In this document: positions 42,869-52,206 of the stretch, in pieces
How positions within the stretch are numbered: position 1 is the first letter of the stretch
Layout of the letters: every line of letters starts with the position of its first letter
From: GCA-002712045 sp028112705
GTDB taxonomy: Bacteria > Pseudomonadota > Alphaproteobacteria > Rhodobacterales > Rhodobacteraceae
DNA length: 64,000 nt
Assembly (NCBI GenBank): GCA_028112705.1
Contig: JAOGYN010000009.1
Coordinates: forward strand, 1 to 64,000
Direction of reading: 5' to 3'
The notes under the pieces: model-generated
What the model was told of the DNA's origin: nothing
The model's database searches: none
Seen by the model: the letters and a program-made list of their open reading frames with translations, nothing else
Translations under genes and position numbers: made by a program

Positions 42869-45004
42869 ATGAGTGAATTAACGTCTAGTTTTGGGATAAA
42901 TAAGCCGCTAACTTTTGGTGGTGTTGATTACTCTATACCTATTTATACCATTCTGGGTCTTTTCATATCTGTGTTGGTTTGGTTTGTATTTGGTTTTAAA
43001 TACGTTTTTCCTGAGGCTATATCCGAAAAATATGATTTTGTACTGATGATAAATAACGGTGAGACATGGCTCCACACACATGCGAAAACATACACGCGCG
43101 CTGCATCTAATTTTGTTGGATATTATCTAGAACAATTAGAAATGTTTCTTTGGTTCAAGCCTTGGCCAGTGGTCACTTTGGCTCTTGTGTTACCAGCACT
43201 ACATTACGGTGGACTAAGATTGGCCTTATTTACTTTATTTGGAATCCTATTTTGGGGAATGATGGATATGTGGGATCCTGCCATGTCTACGTTAGCATTA
43301 ATGGGTATTTCTGTTTTATTTTCAGGGGTTTTGGGTATTATTTTGGGTATTTTTTGTTCTCAAAATGATGTTTTAGAGGCAAGTGTCCGCCCAATTCTTG
43401 ATACGATGCAAACAATGCCTTCATTTGTCTATTTATTACCGGCAATTGTTTTTTTTGGTATTGGGGGACCTCCCGCAGCAATGGCGATAATTATTTATGC
43501 GATGCCACCAGTGGTAAGACTTACAAACCTGGGGATAAGACAAGTTCCAGCTACCACGATAGAAGTTGCTGAAAGCTTTGGATCCACAAGATTACAAATA
43601 TTATTTAAAATTCAAATTCCACAAGCTTTGCCTTCAATAATGTTGGGTATAAATCAAACAATCATGATGGCTTTAGGTCTGGCTGTTTTGGCTGTTTTTA
43701 TAGGTGCTGGGGGACTTGGTGAGGAGGTTTATAAAGCCTTGAAAAGACTTAAGGTTGGATGGTCAGTTGAGGGGGGTATTTGCATTGTCTTTATGGCTAT
43801 AATATTTGACAGGTTATCTCTGGCAATGAGTAAGCCTAAAGATAGTGATATGTTGAAAGATAACACAGAAATGATGTTTCGGCTTTTACCACAACGATTA
43901 GCCCGTAATGGGATTGCTATTGCATTTGAGAAATCTATTGATTTGATCTGGAGATCAATTGGGGTCTTGGGTAATTCACTTACTTATTCTTTAGCTCTTA
44001 TTTTAGAAAGGATAATCAATTTATTTAACAAGAACTTAGCATTATCCGTCAAGATTTGGATCCGGAATTCTAGTTTTTTAATAACAAGTGTAATCGTTAT
44101 ATTCTGCGTTATAGCCTGGGATTCATGGATATTAGAGATTGGATACTTTCCTAAGGATTGGCAGTTTACAATTCGTAAACCAATAGATGAGGCAGTTCAT
44201 TACTTGACTGTAAATCCGAATTTTTATGCTTTTACGACTTGGCTAAAAGAAAGTATCTTTTTTTACATTTTAAACCCCTTGGAGAGTTTCTTTACAGGGT
44301 TACCTTGGTTTTATGTTTTAGCAGGCTTTTTTGTAATTTCCTATTTCTCAGCAGGTAAGTGGTTTGCACTTATAGCATTTTGTTTGCTATTTTTCACAGG
44401 ATTATCTGGTGTTTGGGAATTAACAATGGAAACCCTCGCTGCAATACTGGCTTCGGTTGCTGTATGCATAATTATAGGATTACCACTTGGTGTTTTAGCA
44501 GCTTATAACAAAACTGTTGATCAAGTACTCAGACCTATTCTTGATACAATGCAGACAATGCCTGCATTTGTTTACTTGATACCAGTGCTGTACTTTTTTG
44601 GAGGTAACCGCGTAACGGCTGTAATAGCAACTGTAATTTACGCACTTCCACCGATGGTTAGAATGACTAATTTGGGCTTAAGAGAATTACCTAAGGAAAT
44701 TAATGAGGTATCAGATTCATTTGGTTCTACAGAAATTCAAAGTTTGATTAAAGTAAAATTACCTATGGCATCACCATCTATAATGCTTGGGGTAAACCAA
44801 GCTGTGATAATGGCCTTAGCAATGCAAGTTATCACTCCCTTAATAGCGGGCGAAGGTTTGGGTAAAGAAGTATTTAGGGCGATGGAAACGGCTGATACTG
44901 GCCGGGGTTTGGTCGCTGGTATAGGGATTGTTTTGTTAGCGATTTTACTTGATAGGTTGACGCAAGCGTGGACTGCCAATCAGCGTAAGGCATTGGGATT
45001 ATAG
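42869..45004 (+). CDS. Glycine betaine ABC transporter permease, tandem double-domain ProW
   Basis: A 711-residue membrane protein made of two ProW-type permease units. The repeated EAA-loop region occurs twice: 'ILDTMQTMPSFVYLLP' with 'RQVPATTIEVAESFGSTR', and 'ILDTMQTMPAFVYLIP' with 'RELPKEINEVSDSFGSTE'. Ordinary ProW is about half this length (around 350 residues) and works as a dimer, so this is a fused dimer. ATG 42869 is preferred to TTG 42857. It forms an operon with the binding-protein gene 103 bases downstream. Confidence 0.88.
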   Translation: MSELTSSFGINKPLTFGGVDYSIPIYTILGLFISVLVWFVFGFKYVFPEAISEKYDFVLMINNGETWLHTHAKTYTRAASNFVGYYLEQLEMFLWFKPWPVVTLALVLPALHYGGLRLALFTLFGILFWGMMDMWDPAMSTLALMGISVLFSGVLGIILGIFCSQNDVLEASVRPILDTMQTMPSFVYLLPAIVFFGIGGPPAAMAIIIYAMPPVVRLTNLGIRQVPATTIEVAESFGSTRLQILFKIQIPQALPSIMLGINQTIMMALGLAVLAVFIGAGGLGEEVYKALKRLKVGWSVEGGICIVFMAIIFDRLSLAMSKPKDSDMLKDNTEMMFRLLPQRLARNGIAIAFEKSIDLIWRSIGVLGNSLTYSLALILERIINLFNKNLALSVKIWIRNSSFLITSVIVIFCVIAWDSWILEIGYFPKDWQFTIRKPIDEAVHYLTVNPNFYAFTTWLKESIFFYILNPLESFFTGLPWFYVLAGFFVISYFSAGKWFALIAFCLLFFTGLSGVWELTMETLAAILASVAVCIIIGLPLGVLAAYNKTVDQVLRPILDTMQTMPAFVYLIPVLYFFGGNRVTAVIATVIYALPPMVRMTNLGLRELPKEINEVSDSFGSTEIQSLIKVKLPMASPSIMLGVNQAVIMALAMQVITPLIAGEGLGKEVFRAMETADTGRGLVAGIGIVLLAILLDRLTQAWTANQRKALGL

Positions 45005-45042
45005 GGAGCTAATATGACAGTATACTTGTTTTTAAGTTATTA

Positions 45043-45058
45043 ATTGTGTACTCACAAT
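45043..45058 (+). repeat. Short hairpin between permease and binding-protein genes
   Basis: ATTGTG and CACAAT form a perfect 6-base stem around the loop TACT, with no T-run after it. In the 103-base space between proW and proX it could be an mRNA-stabilising or processing element; this is weakly supported. Confidence 0.3.
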
Positions 45059-45107
45059 AAGCTGAGAGTTTAAAAAATTACAACAATAACAAAAGGGAGA
45101 AAAACTA

Positions 45108-46049
45108 ATGAGTTTAAAAACTAGAATAGCAACCGCTATGGTTGCGGGTCTTGTTGCGGTAGGTTTTGCTGGATCGGCCTCTTCAGGTGGAATGCTTAAA
45201 GTTCCTGTTCCAGATTGGACTGGCGGCGCAGTTACCTGTGAAGTGTATCATTATATTTTAGAAAATGAGATGGGATATAAAGTAAAACGTATTACTATGC
45301 CCTCTGGACCAGGTGTTGCTGAAGGTGAGCGCGCAGGTGATCTAGATTTTCATTGTGAAAGCTGGCCATCTTACTCAACCACAAATGATATATACATCAA
45401 AGAATGGGGTGGTGATGGTAGCATAATAAAACTTGGTGATGTTGGGGTTATTGGAACAAGTAGTTATTTTATCCCGTCTTACCTTATTCAGGCAAATGGT
45501 GGACCTATCACAAATAATCCTACAATAGCTGACATGAATGATCACGTTGATCTATTTAAAGCAATGGACACTGGAGATAGAGGTAGACTACTAGGATGCC
45601 CTACACCTGCTTGGGAATGTAGTGACCAGGAGCGTTTAGATGCTTTAGGTGTTAATTTCAAAGCTATAGAACTAGGTTCTGGGACGGCTCACTGGGCAGA
45701 AGTAAAAGCAGCATGTGAAAGAAAAGAACCATTCATAGCTTATGCTTGGACACCACATTGGATCTTTGCTGTATGTGACTTGGTTGCTGTTGAATTACCA
45801 GCATTTGATGACAATAAGACTTGGCCTGCGACAGGTTGGGATGTTGACATAACATATAATGCTGGTCGTCCAGGAATGGAAACAGAGCATCCAAAAGTTG
45901 TTCAATTACTTAGAACTGCACATTTAACAAATGAACAGCAATCAGGTATGATAAAAGCTGTTGATATTGATGGTGGGGATCTTGAAGAAGTTGTGGCTGC
46001 ATGGATGGAAGCAAACCGTGATGTTTGGTCTTCATGGGTTCCTGATTGA
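45108..46049 (+). CDS. Glycine betaine ABC transporter substrate-binding protein
   Basis: A 313-residue periplasmic OpuAC/ProX-type binding protein. A signal peptide spans residues 1-26 ('MVAGLVAVGFAGSASS'). The mature part has 'VPVPDWTGGAVTCEV', 'HCESWPSY' and 'PFIAYAWTPHWIFAV', whose Trp residues probably make the aromatic box for a quaternary ammonium. Such proteins bind glycine betaine, choline, carnitine or DMSP. A purine-rich GGGAG lies before the ATG and a strong terminator follows. Confidence 0.9.
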   Translation: MSLKTRIATAMVAGLVAVGFAGSASSGGMLKVPVPDWTGGAVTCEVYHYILENEMGYKVKRITMPSGPGVAEGERAGDLDFHCESWPSYSTTNDIYIKEWGGDGSIIKLGDVGVIGTSSYFIPSYLIQANGGPITNNPTIADMNDHVDLFKAMDTGDRGRLLGCPTPAWECSDQERLDALGVNFKAIELGSGTAHWAEVKAACERKEPFIAYAWTPHWIFAVCDLVAVELPAFDDNKTWPATGWDVDITYNAGRPGMETEHPKVVQLLRTAHLTNEQQSGMIKAVDIDGGDLEEVVAAWMEANRDVWSSWVPD

Positions 46050-46073
46050 TCTGACATAGCATAAATTAATTTT

Positions 46074-46100
46074 GGGCTCCTTTTGAGGGGCCCATTTTTT
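46074..46100 (+). terminator. Rho-independent terminator after the binding-protein gene
   Basis: GGGCTCC (46074-46080) pairs with GGGGCCC (46087-46093) with one G-T wobble and a 6-base loop, followed by T6 at 46095-46100. It closes the permease/binding-protein operon 24 bases after the stop. Confidence 0.9.
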
Positions 46101-46113
46101 GAGTGAGCTAAAA

Positions 46114-46992
46114 ATGGGTCATAATAATAGTAAAGAATTTACGGGAATAATTTTTATTATCTTAGCTTCACTAAGTGTAGCGTTATTACCTAATTCTGCT
46201 AAATTTGCCTTTTCTGATGGGGCTGGAATGATGACCTTGCTAATGACAAGGGGTATAATTGGTTTGTTTTTACTTACCAGTTTACTGATAATAACGCGTA
46301 GTTCATTTTTCTTACCAAAATCCCTTATAATTATTTCTATTTTTAATGCTGTTTTAGCTCTGGGTATGATTGTAGCATTATATTTGGCAATTCTGTATAT
46401 CGATATTAGTCTATCAATTCTAATTCTGTGCTTATTTCCTGTCGTTATTGCTATAATATATCATTTACGGGGTGTGGAATTTGTTAATTTAATACAATGG
46501 ACTTGCATAACCCTTGTTTTAGTTGGTTTAGCTTTATTAATTCTAAATGATAAGTCTACCATTAGCTTCCTAGGTATTTTTTTTAGTGTTCTAGGTATGA
46601 TTTGCGCAGTTATTACGACTTTCTTATCAAATAAGCTTATCAATGAAATAGGTGCCTTAACTACGACGTTTTATTTGACTCTTTGGGGCTTCTTGATTTT
46701 GTTGTTAGCGCTCTTATTCACTAATGATTATTTTCCGCCTCAAACAAATTTAGGTTGGGCTGCAATTGTAATTAATGGGACGTTTAATATAGGGGCCTGG
46801 GCTTTCTTTTTTGCTGGTATGCAAAGAATTGGTGCGACTAGGGCCTCAATGTTAACTTCAGTTGATCCAATTTTTGCGGCGATTATTGCATATTTTCTTT
46901 TTGACCAATTCTTTTCTTTAATCCAATGGGTTGGTTTTTTCCTGGTTATCATTTCCTTATTTGGATTTGAATACTTTAAGAAAAAGACCTAA
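46114..46992 (+). CDS. DMT-superfamily (EamA) transporter
   Basis: A 292-residue membrane protein with ten hydrophobic segments in two EamA repeats, including 'LSVALLPNSAKFAFSDG' in TM1 and the closing 'FLVIISLFGFEYFKKK'. The longest frame begins at TTG 46099, inside the preceding terminator, so I chose ATG 46114. Its last four bases overlap the convergent hydrolase gene. Third EamA-type exporter of the window; cargo unknown. Confidence 0.8.
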   Translation: MGHNNSKEFTGIIFIILASLSVALLPNSAKFAFSDGAGMMTLLMTRGIIGLFLLTSLLIITRSSFFLPKSLIIISIFNAVLALGMIVALYLAILYIDISLSILILCLFPVVIAIIYHLRGVEFVNLIQWTCITLVLVGLALLILNDKSTISFLGIFFSVLGMICAVITTFLSNKLINEIGALTTTFYLTLWGFLILLLALLFTNDYFPPQTNLGWAAIVINGTFNIGAWAFFFAGMQRIGATRASMLTSVDPIFAAIIAYFLFDQFFSLIQWVGFFLVIISLFGFEYFKKKT

Positions 46993-48143
46993 TAATCCTG
47001 AGCAATACTATCCATCATTTTGACCATACCCACAGAATAATCCAAATCCATCGCATCTTTATTCTGCAAAACAGAAAAGAATGATATAGAAATACCTGTA
47101 TCTAGATTAGCTAACATAAATTGACCCCCATAACCTCCATGGCCCAACCAAACCCCATTAGTCATGGTCTGATTGGAGTAATTATAAAAGTCTTTTGGCG
47201 GAAGATTCTTTGGTCCAGGATTTTTTCTTGTGTTTTCAATATAATCTTTATCTCCTACTGCTTTTCCATTTACGCCCATTCCATATCTGCAAAAAAGCTG
47301 CCCAAAACGCGCTAAGTCTCTAGTACAAAGATTGACACCTCCATCCACAACTGGAAACCCTGCTCTATCGGTGTGCATGTGCCAATTTCCTTCAATTCCG
47401 ATAGCTTCAACAATGCTAATCATCCAATCCCGTAAGCTGCGTTTACTAACCCGCTCTGCCACCCAAGCTAGTACATCTGTATTTGCAGATTTGTAATCTG
47501 CATATCCGGTCGTGTTTTCCAGAGAATCTCCAACTTGCTGTATTGAGCATAAAAATTCTTTTTGGGTTACTTCAGGAATCTGATCTGAGGGTAAACGCCA
47601 GCCAAGAGTTGTTTCATGTATAAAGCTACTTGCAAAAGGGTCGCTGTAATCTTCTGTGTAGTTATTAGCTAAGTTCATGTTTAATACTTGCTGTACTGTA
47701 GCGTTGGCGTAACCTGTTCCTATTTCTGGTATATAATCTTTTATTTGTTTTTTTGGATCTAGTGTTCCATTAGATATAAGTTCACCACAAATTAAGTTAA
47801 GCGTCATTTTACTAATCGACATAATTGTATGTGGATGAGTATGATGAAAATCATCAGCGTAAGCTTCGAATATTAATTCCTGATTTTTTAATACAACCAT
47901 CCCTGAGAAATGTTCAGTTTCAATCAGTTTTTTTACATCAGGGCGACTTCCAATACTGGCATCGATATTGGTATCAAGCTGTAGTATTTCAGCAGCTCTG
48001 AAAGATACTGAGTAACGAGGAATTCTATATAAATTATGGTATCCGTGTCTTCTAGTTTGTGGTTGATTCCACCTCGCCTTATTATCATCAGTAACGTTAA
48101 GATCTGGATTGGGGTAACTAATAATCTGTTTTAGTTTTGCCAT
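46989..48143 (-). CDS. Serine hydrolase, beta-lactamase class C / 6-aminohexanoate hydrolase-like
   Basis: A 384-residue member of the class C beta-lactamase/EstB family. The nucleophile is in 'MSISKMTLNLI' (S-x-x-K) at about residue 121. The second motif is 'YKSANTDVL' (Y-x-x-x-N) near 225, and the C-terminal 'GGYGGQFMLANLDTG' replaces KTG. This pattern resembles 6-aminohexanoate-dimer hydrolase-like proteins. No signal peptide. Substrate unknown; hydrolysis of amide or ester bonds is likely. Convergent with the DMT exporter. Confidence 0.82.
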   Translation of the reverse strand: MAKLKQIISYPNPDLNVTDDNKARWNQPQTRRHGYHNLYRIPRYSVSFRAAEILQLDTNIDASIGSRPDVKKLIETEHFSGMVVLKNQELIFEAYADDFHHTHPHTIMSISKMTLNLICGELISNGTLDPKKQIKDYIPEIGTGYANATVQQVLNMNLANNYTEDYSDPFASSFIHETTLGWRLPSDQIPEVTQKEFLCSIQQVGDSLENTTGYADYKSANTDVLAWVAERVSKRSLRDWMISIVEAIGIEGNWHMHTDRAGFPVVDGGVNLCTRDLARFGQLFCRYGMGVNGKAVGDKDYIENTRKNPGPKNLPPKDFYNYSNQTMTNGVWLGHGGYGGQFMLANLDTGISISFFSVLQNKDAMDLDYSVGMVKMMDSIAQDY

Positions 48144-48411
48144 GATTTCTTCCTTATTTGCAAGATATGGGTTGCGTTCAAGCTTGCATTAAATTCACTG
48201 GTAATATTAATATACATTTCTTGATTTTTGAACTTTAAGCAATATTTTTTTGCTGTTTATTTGATAGTTTTGAATTTAATTTCTGGGAAATATTTGACCA
48301 AATTAGCTATTAGAGTCAATTGATTTGCACCTGAGTACAAGTCAAAGTATATGGTTACATGATTTAAATGTTTAAACGGGTTGGCTAAGCCTTATTATGT
48401 AAAGATACATC

Positions 48412-49809
48412 ATGACTGATAAAATAAAATCTAATGTAATGTGGGGTGGCCGATTTGAAGATGGCCCAGATGCGCTAATGGAAAGAATTAATGCTTCAAT
48501 TAATTTTGATAAGCGTCTTTATGCTCAGGATATTGAAGGGTCTCGCGTTCATTCGATAATGTTGGCCAGGCAGGGGATTATTGATAAAAAAGAAGCTGAT
48601 TTGATTTGTGAAGGCTTATCAAAAATACTGCTTGAAATTGAATCTGGGGAGTTTGAGTTTAAAGAGTCTTTAGAAGATATTCACATGAATATTGAATCCC
48701 GTCTTGCCGAAATTATAGGTGATGTGGCAGGCAAGCTTCATACAGCCAGATCTAGAAATGATCAGGTGGCTTTAGATTTCAGAATGTGGACGCGTCAACA
48801 AATTGATTTATGTCTAAAAGGATTACATGAAATAATTGAAGTGTTTATTAATCAAGCCGAACATTATGGCGATTTAATAATGCCGGGCTTTACACATTTA
48901 CAAGTTGCTCAACCAGTGACTTGGGGCCACCATATGATGGCGTATGTGGAAATGTTTGGACGTGATTTAGAACGATTTCATGATGCGCGAAAAAGAATGA
49001 ATGAATGCCCCTTAGGCGCCGCTGCGTTAGCGGGGACTTCTTTCCCTATCGATCGTTATTATACGTCTGATAATCTTGGATTCGATAGACCCACAGCAAA
49101 CTCTTTAGATAGTACCTCTGATAGAGATTTTGCTTTAGAATTTTTGTCTGCCTCTGCGATTTGTGCTACACATCTAAGTAGGTTTTCTGAAGAATTAGTA
49201 ATTTGGTCATCTTCACAATTTGGATTTGTTAATATTTCGGAAAGATTTTCAAGTGGTTCCTCTATAATGCCTCAAAAGAAAAACCCTGATGCCGCTGAGT
49301 TGATTAGGGCCAAAGGTTCTCGTATCAATGGATCGTTAATTGCACTTTTAACTACTATGAAAGGTTTGCCCCTTACTTACTCAAAAGATATGCAAGAAGA
49401 TAAGGAGCAAGTTTTTGATGCTGCTGATACTTTGTTGTTATCTTTGGCCGCAATGAGTGGAATGCTAAGAGAATTAACTCCTAACAAAGAAATCTTGGAA
49501 AATGCAGCATCAAAAGGATTTTCTACAGCAACTGACTTAGCAGATTGGTTGGTTAAAAATATAAACATACCTTTTCGTGAGGCCCATAAAATTACTGGTC
49601 AAATAGTAAAGATAGCCGAAAGAAACGGATGTGATTTGAGCGACCTTAGTTTAGGTGAGCTGCAAGAAGTTAATCAATTCATCAATAAAGGTGTTTACTC
49701 AGTCTTAGGTATAAAAAACTCGGTTAATTCACGTGACAGCTACGGGGGAACATCACCAAAAGAAGTAAAGAAACAAATAGTGAATTGGAAAAAGAAGATG
49801 TCAAAATGA
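48412..49809 (+). CDS. argH: Argininosuccinate lyase
   Basis: A 465-residue fumarase/aspartase-superfamily enzyme that splits argininosuccinate into arginine and fumarate. It has 'MWGGRFEDGPDALMERINA' at the N-terminus, 'HTARSRNDQVALDFRMW', 'MPGFTHLQVAQPVTWGHH' and the signature 'GSSIMPQKKNPDAAELIRA'. Full length. Its stop overlaps the start of a tiny lipoprotein gene (ATGA), and lysA follows, the common alphaproteobacterial argH-lipoprotein-lysA order. Confidence 0.96.
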   Translation: MTDKIKSNVMWGGRFEDGPDALMERINASINFDKRLYAQDIEGSRVHSIMLARQGIIDKKEADLICEGLSKILLEIESGEFEFKESLEDIHMNIESRLAEIIGDVAGKLHTARSRNDQVALDFRMWTRQQIDLCLKGLHEIIEVFINQAEHYGDLIMPGFTHLQVAQPVTWGHHMMAYVEMFGRDLERFHDARKRMNECPLGAAALAGTSFPIDRYYTSDNLGFDRPTANSLDSTSDRDFALEFLSASAICATHLSRFSEELVIWSSSQFGFVNISERFSSGSSIMPQKKNPDAAELIRAKGSRINGSLIALLTTMKGLPLTYSKDMQEDKEQVFDAADTLLLSLAAMSGMLRELTPNKEILENAASKGFSTATDLADWLVKNINIPFREAHKITGQIVKIAERNGCDLSDLSLGELQEVNQFINKGVYSVLGIKNSVNSRDSYGGTSPKEVKKQIVNWKKKMSK

Positions 49810-49913
49810 GATTGATTAAATTGTCATTTATAATTTGCTTTACTGTGCTGGTATCCTGTGGTGTTGCAGGAGATCCAACCAGACCAGAGAGTATAAAAAA
49901 AATTAGTAATTAG
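49806..49913 (+). CDS. LptM-like small lipoprotein
   Basis: A 35-residue reading frame, ATG 49806 to TAG 49911-49913, overlapping the argH stop as ATGA. It starts 'MRLIKLSFIICFTVLVSC', a lipoprotein signal with lipobox Val-Ser-Cys-Gly, then 'GVAGDPTRPES'. Tiny lipoproteins (LptM/YifL family) sit in exactly this place between argH and lysA in many proteobacteria and assist maturation of the LPS transporter LptD. The identification rests on synteny and the Cys-Gly...Gly-Asp-Pro pattern. Confidence 0.72.
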   Translation: MRLIKLSFIICFTVLVSCGVAGDPTRPESIKKISN

Positions 49914-50092
49914 GTATTGGCTCTAGTTTCAAAACTACAATCAAAATTAGTTTTTTTACTAATCTATTCTTTTATAAAATAATAATAAATTAAACTTCGT
50001 GATCTCATATGGCGCCTTGGGTTTAAATTGTTTTACAAGTGGGTTAAATTTAGTTGTTATCAATTTTGATAAGAACTTTTGGAAAGAGTCTA

Positions 50093-51358
50093 ATGGATAA
50101 TTTTAATTATAAAGTTGACCAACTCCATATCGAGGATGTTGCGATTAGTGATATTGCCTCATCGGTTGGCACCCCGTTTTATGTATACTCCCAATCTTCT
50201 ATCGAGGAAAATTATAGAGATTTCGAAAATGCCATGTCTGGTACAAAATACCTTATTTGTTACGCAATGAAGGCTAATTCAAATCAAGCAGTGCTAAAAA
50301 TTCTTGGTAATTTAGGTGCTGGAATGGATGTCGTGTCGGGTGGTGAATATTTGCGGGCTAAAGCTGCTGGCATTCCAAGTGACCGTATTGTGTTTTCTGG
50401 TGTTGGTAAAACACGTGACGAAATAAGTTTGGCTATAAAAGGGGGGATACGACAATTTAATGTTGAGAGCGAACCCGAATTAATTGAAATTTCAAAAGTA
50501 GCTTCAGAACTTGGTGTTGAAGTTCCCATAACTATAAGAATTAACCCAGATGTTGATGCTAAAACTCACTCTAAAATTTCAACAGGAAAATCTGAGAATA
50601 AATTTGGCATACCAATTGTTAGTGCTAGAAAAACTTATGCTTTTGCTGCCTCCCTACAAGGAATAAGAATTATTGGAATTGATGTTCATATAGGTAGTCA
50701 ATTAACTGATTTAAAGCCATATAAAGATGCTTTCACTAAGATACGTCAGTTGACAGAAGAGTTGAGGGTGGATGGGCATAATATTTTTAGGTTAGATTTG
50801 GGTGGTGGTTTAGGAATATCTTATGAGAGTTCTAGCAATAATATCCCGTCACCAGATGATTATGGCTGCTTGATTAAAGAAATCTTTGACGGGCTGGATT
50901 GTGAGTTGGAGCTGGAGCCAGGGCGTTGGATTGTGGGTAATGCTGGTTTAATGATTAGTTCAGTTATTTATCCTAAAGAAGGTGAAGGGAGAAATTTTCT
51001 AATAATTGATGCAGCAATGAATGATTTGTTGAGGCCAGCGTTATATGACGCTTATCACGATTTAATGCCTGTTAATAAACCGTCTGATGGCATCGAATTA
51101 GAAAAATATGATATCGTTGGGCCCGTATGTGAAACAGGTGATACTTTTGCTATTCAACGGGCAATTCCCAATATGGCACCAGGTGAATTATTAGCGTTTA
51201 GATCTGCTGGAGCTTATGGTGCAGTTATGGCATCAGAATATAATTCAAGGCCACTAATTCCAGAAGTTTTAGTAAGCGGAAATAAATTTGAAGTGATTAG
51301 AGCTCGTCCTAGTATCCAAGATATCATTAGTAGAGATAATCTTCCTGATTGGTTGTAA
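50093..51358 (+). CDS. lysA: Diaminopimelate decarboxylase
   Basis: A 421-residue fold type III PLP enzyme converting meso-diaminopimelate to lysine. It has 'TPFYVYSQSSIEENYRDF', PLP-Lys in 'ICYAMKANSNQAVL', 'GIDVHIGSQLTDLKPY', 'LDLGGGLGISY', 'ELEPGRWIVGNAG' and 'VGPVCETGDTFA' with the catalytic Cys. The longest frame starts at 50054, but ATG 50093, preceded by GGAAAG, gives the family's normal N-terminus. It follows argH and the small lipoprotein and depends on the DapF product for meso-DAP. Confidence 0.95.
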   Translation: MDNFNYKVDQLHIEDVAISDIASSVGTPFYVYSQSSIEENYRDFENAMSGTKYLICYAMKANSNQAVLKILGNLGAGMDVVSGGEYLRAKAAGIPSDRIVFSGVGKTRDEISLAIKGGIRQFNVESEPELIEISKVASELGVEVPITIRINPDVDAKTHSKISTGKSENKFGIPIVSARKTYAFAASLQGIRIIGIDVHIGSQLTDLKPYKDAFTKIRQLTEELRVDGHNIFRLDLGGGLGISYESSSNNIPSPDDYGCLIKEIFDGLDCELELEPGRWIVGNAGLMISSVIYPKEGEGRNFLIIDAAMNDLLRPALYDAYHDLMPVNKPSDGIELEKYDIVGPVCETGDTFAIQRAIPNMAPGELLAFRSAGAYGAVMASEYNSRPLIPEVLVSGNKFEVIRARPSIQDIISRDNLPDWL

Positions 51359-51360
51359 GA

Positions 51361-51927
51361 TTACTTGGCTTGTACTTCTGTGTGACGTGAGCAGGTTATC
51401 ATGTGGTTATTTACCAATCCAGCAGCTTCCATGAATGCGTAAACGATTGTTGGCCCGCAGTAGCGATATCCAAGCTTCTTGAGATCTTTTGATATTTGTT
51501 CAGACAAATTGGTTGAGTTTGGAATTTCAGATTGTGTTTGCACCTTTGACTGAAGAGTTTGATGATTTGTGTATTTCCAAAAAAAATTATTAAAGCCTTG
51601 GTCTTTCTCAATATCTAAAAAAATTTTTGCATTTTGGACTGTAGCTTCTATTTTCCCCCTGTGCCTAATAATACCTTTATTCTGAAGCAGAGTAGTGATT
51701 TTTAGTTCATCATATTTGGCAACAATCTCAGGTTGAAAATTATCGAATGCTTTTCTAAATGATTCTCGTTTTTTAAGGATGGTTATCCAACTTAAACCAG
51801 CTTGGAATCCCTCCAAGGTTAGTTTTTCCCAAAGCATTTTACTATTATGTTCTGGAACACCCCATTCTGTATCATGATATTGGATATATAAGGCATCATC
51901 ACCGGGCCAAGGACATCTTTCTTCCAT
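51361..51927 (-). CDS. tag: DNA-3-methyladenine glycosylase I
   Basis: A 188-residue base-excision enzyme that removes 3-methyladenine from DNA. It begins 'MEERCPWPGDDALYIQYH' and continues 'DTEWGVPEHNSKMLWEKLTL', with 'EGFQAGLSWITILKKRE', 'GIIRHRGKIEATVQNA' and 'GYRYCGPTIVYAFMEAAG', ending 'HMITCSRH'; the Cys and His zinc ligands are present. A longer frame starts at GTG 51945, but ATG 51927 matches family length. It converges with lysA, separated by two bases. Confidence 0.93.
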   Translation of the reverse strand: MEERCPWPGDDALYIQYHDTEWGVPEHNSKMLWEKLTLEGFQAGLSWITILKKRESFRKAFDNFQPEIVAKYDELKITTLLQNKGIIRHRGKIEATVQNAKIFLDIEKDQGFNNFFWKYTNHQTLQSKVQTQSEIPNSTNLSEQISKDLKKLGYRYCGPTIVYAFMEAAGLVNNHMITCSRHTEVQAK

Positions 51928-52206
51928 AATAGTCTTCTCTAGCACTTCATTTTAAAAATATATTTATGTTATAGTTGCTATTATTATTAAATGTCAAAAA
52001 TACAAAAAGATCTATTTAGGAATTTAGTTGAAAATTAACTTTACAAATACCTACCAAACTGACTCTATAAGAAATTTTAAGTCTCAAAAAATAATTATTG
52101 CGCAATATAATTATATAAATTATATTAAAATAGAAATAAAATTACTATTAGAATCATTTTGTAAGTTTTGGCCAAATTATATTACTTACATGAAGAGGAC
52201 TAATTT

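Noticed and set aside
46081..46113. TTG start at 46099 for the EamA exporter
   Set aside because: It lies in the T-run of the preceding terminator; ATG 46114 is cleaner.
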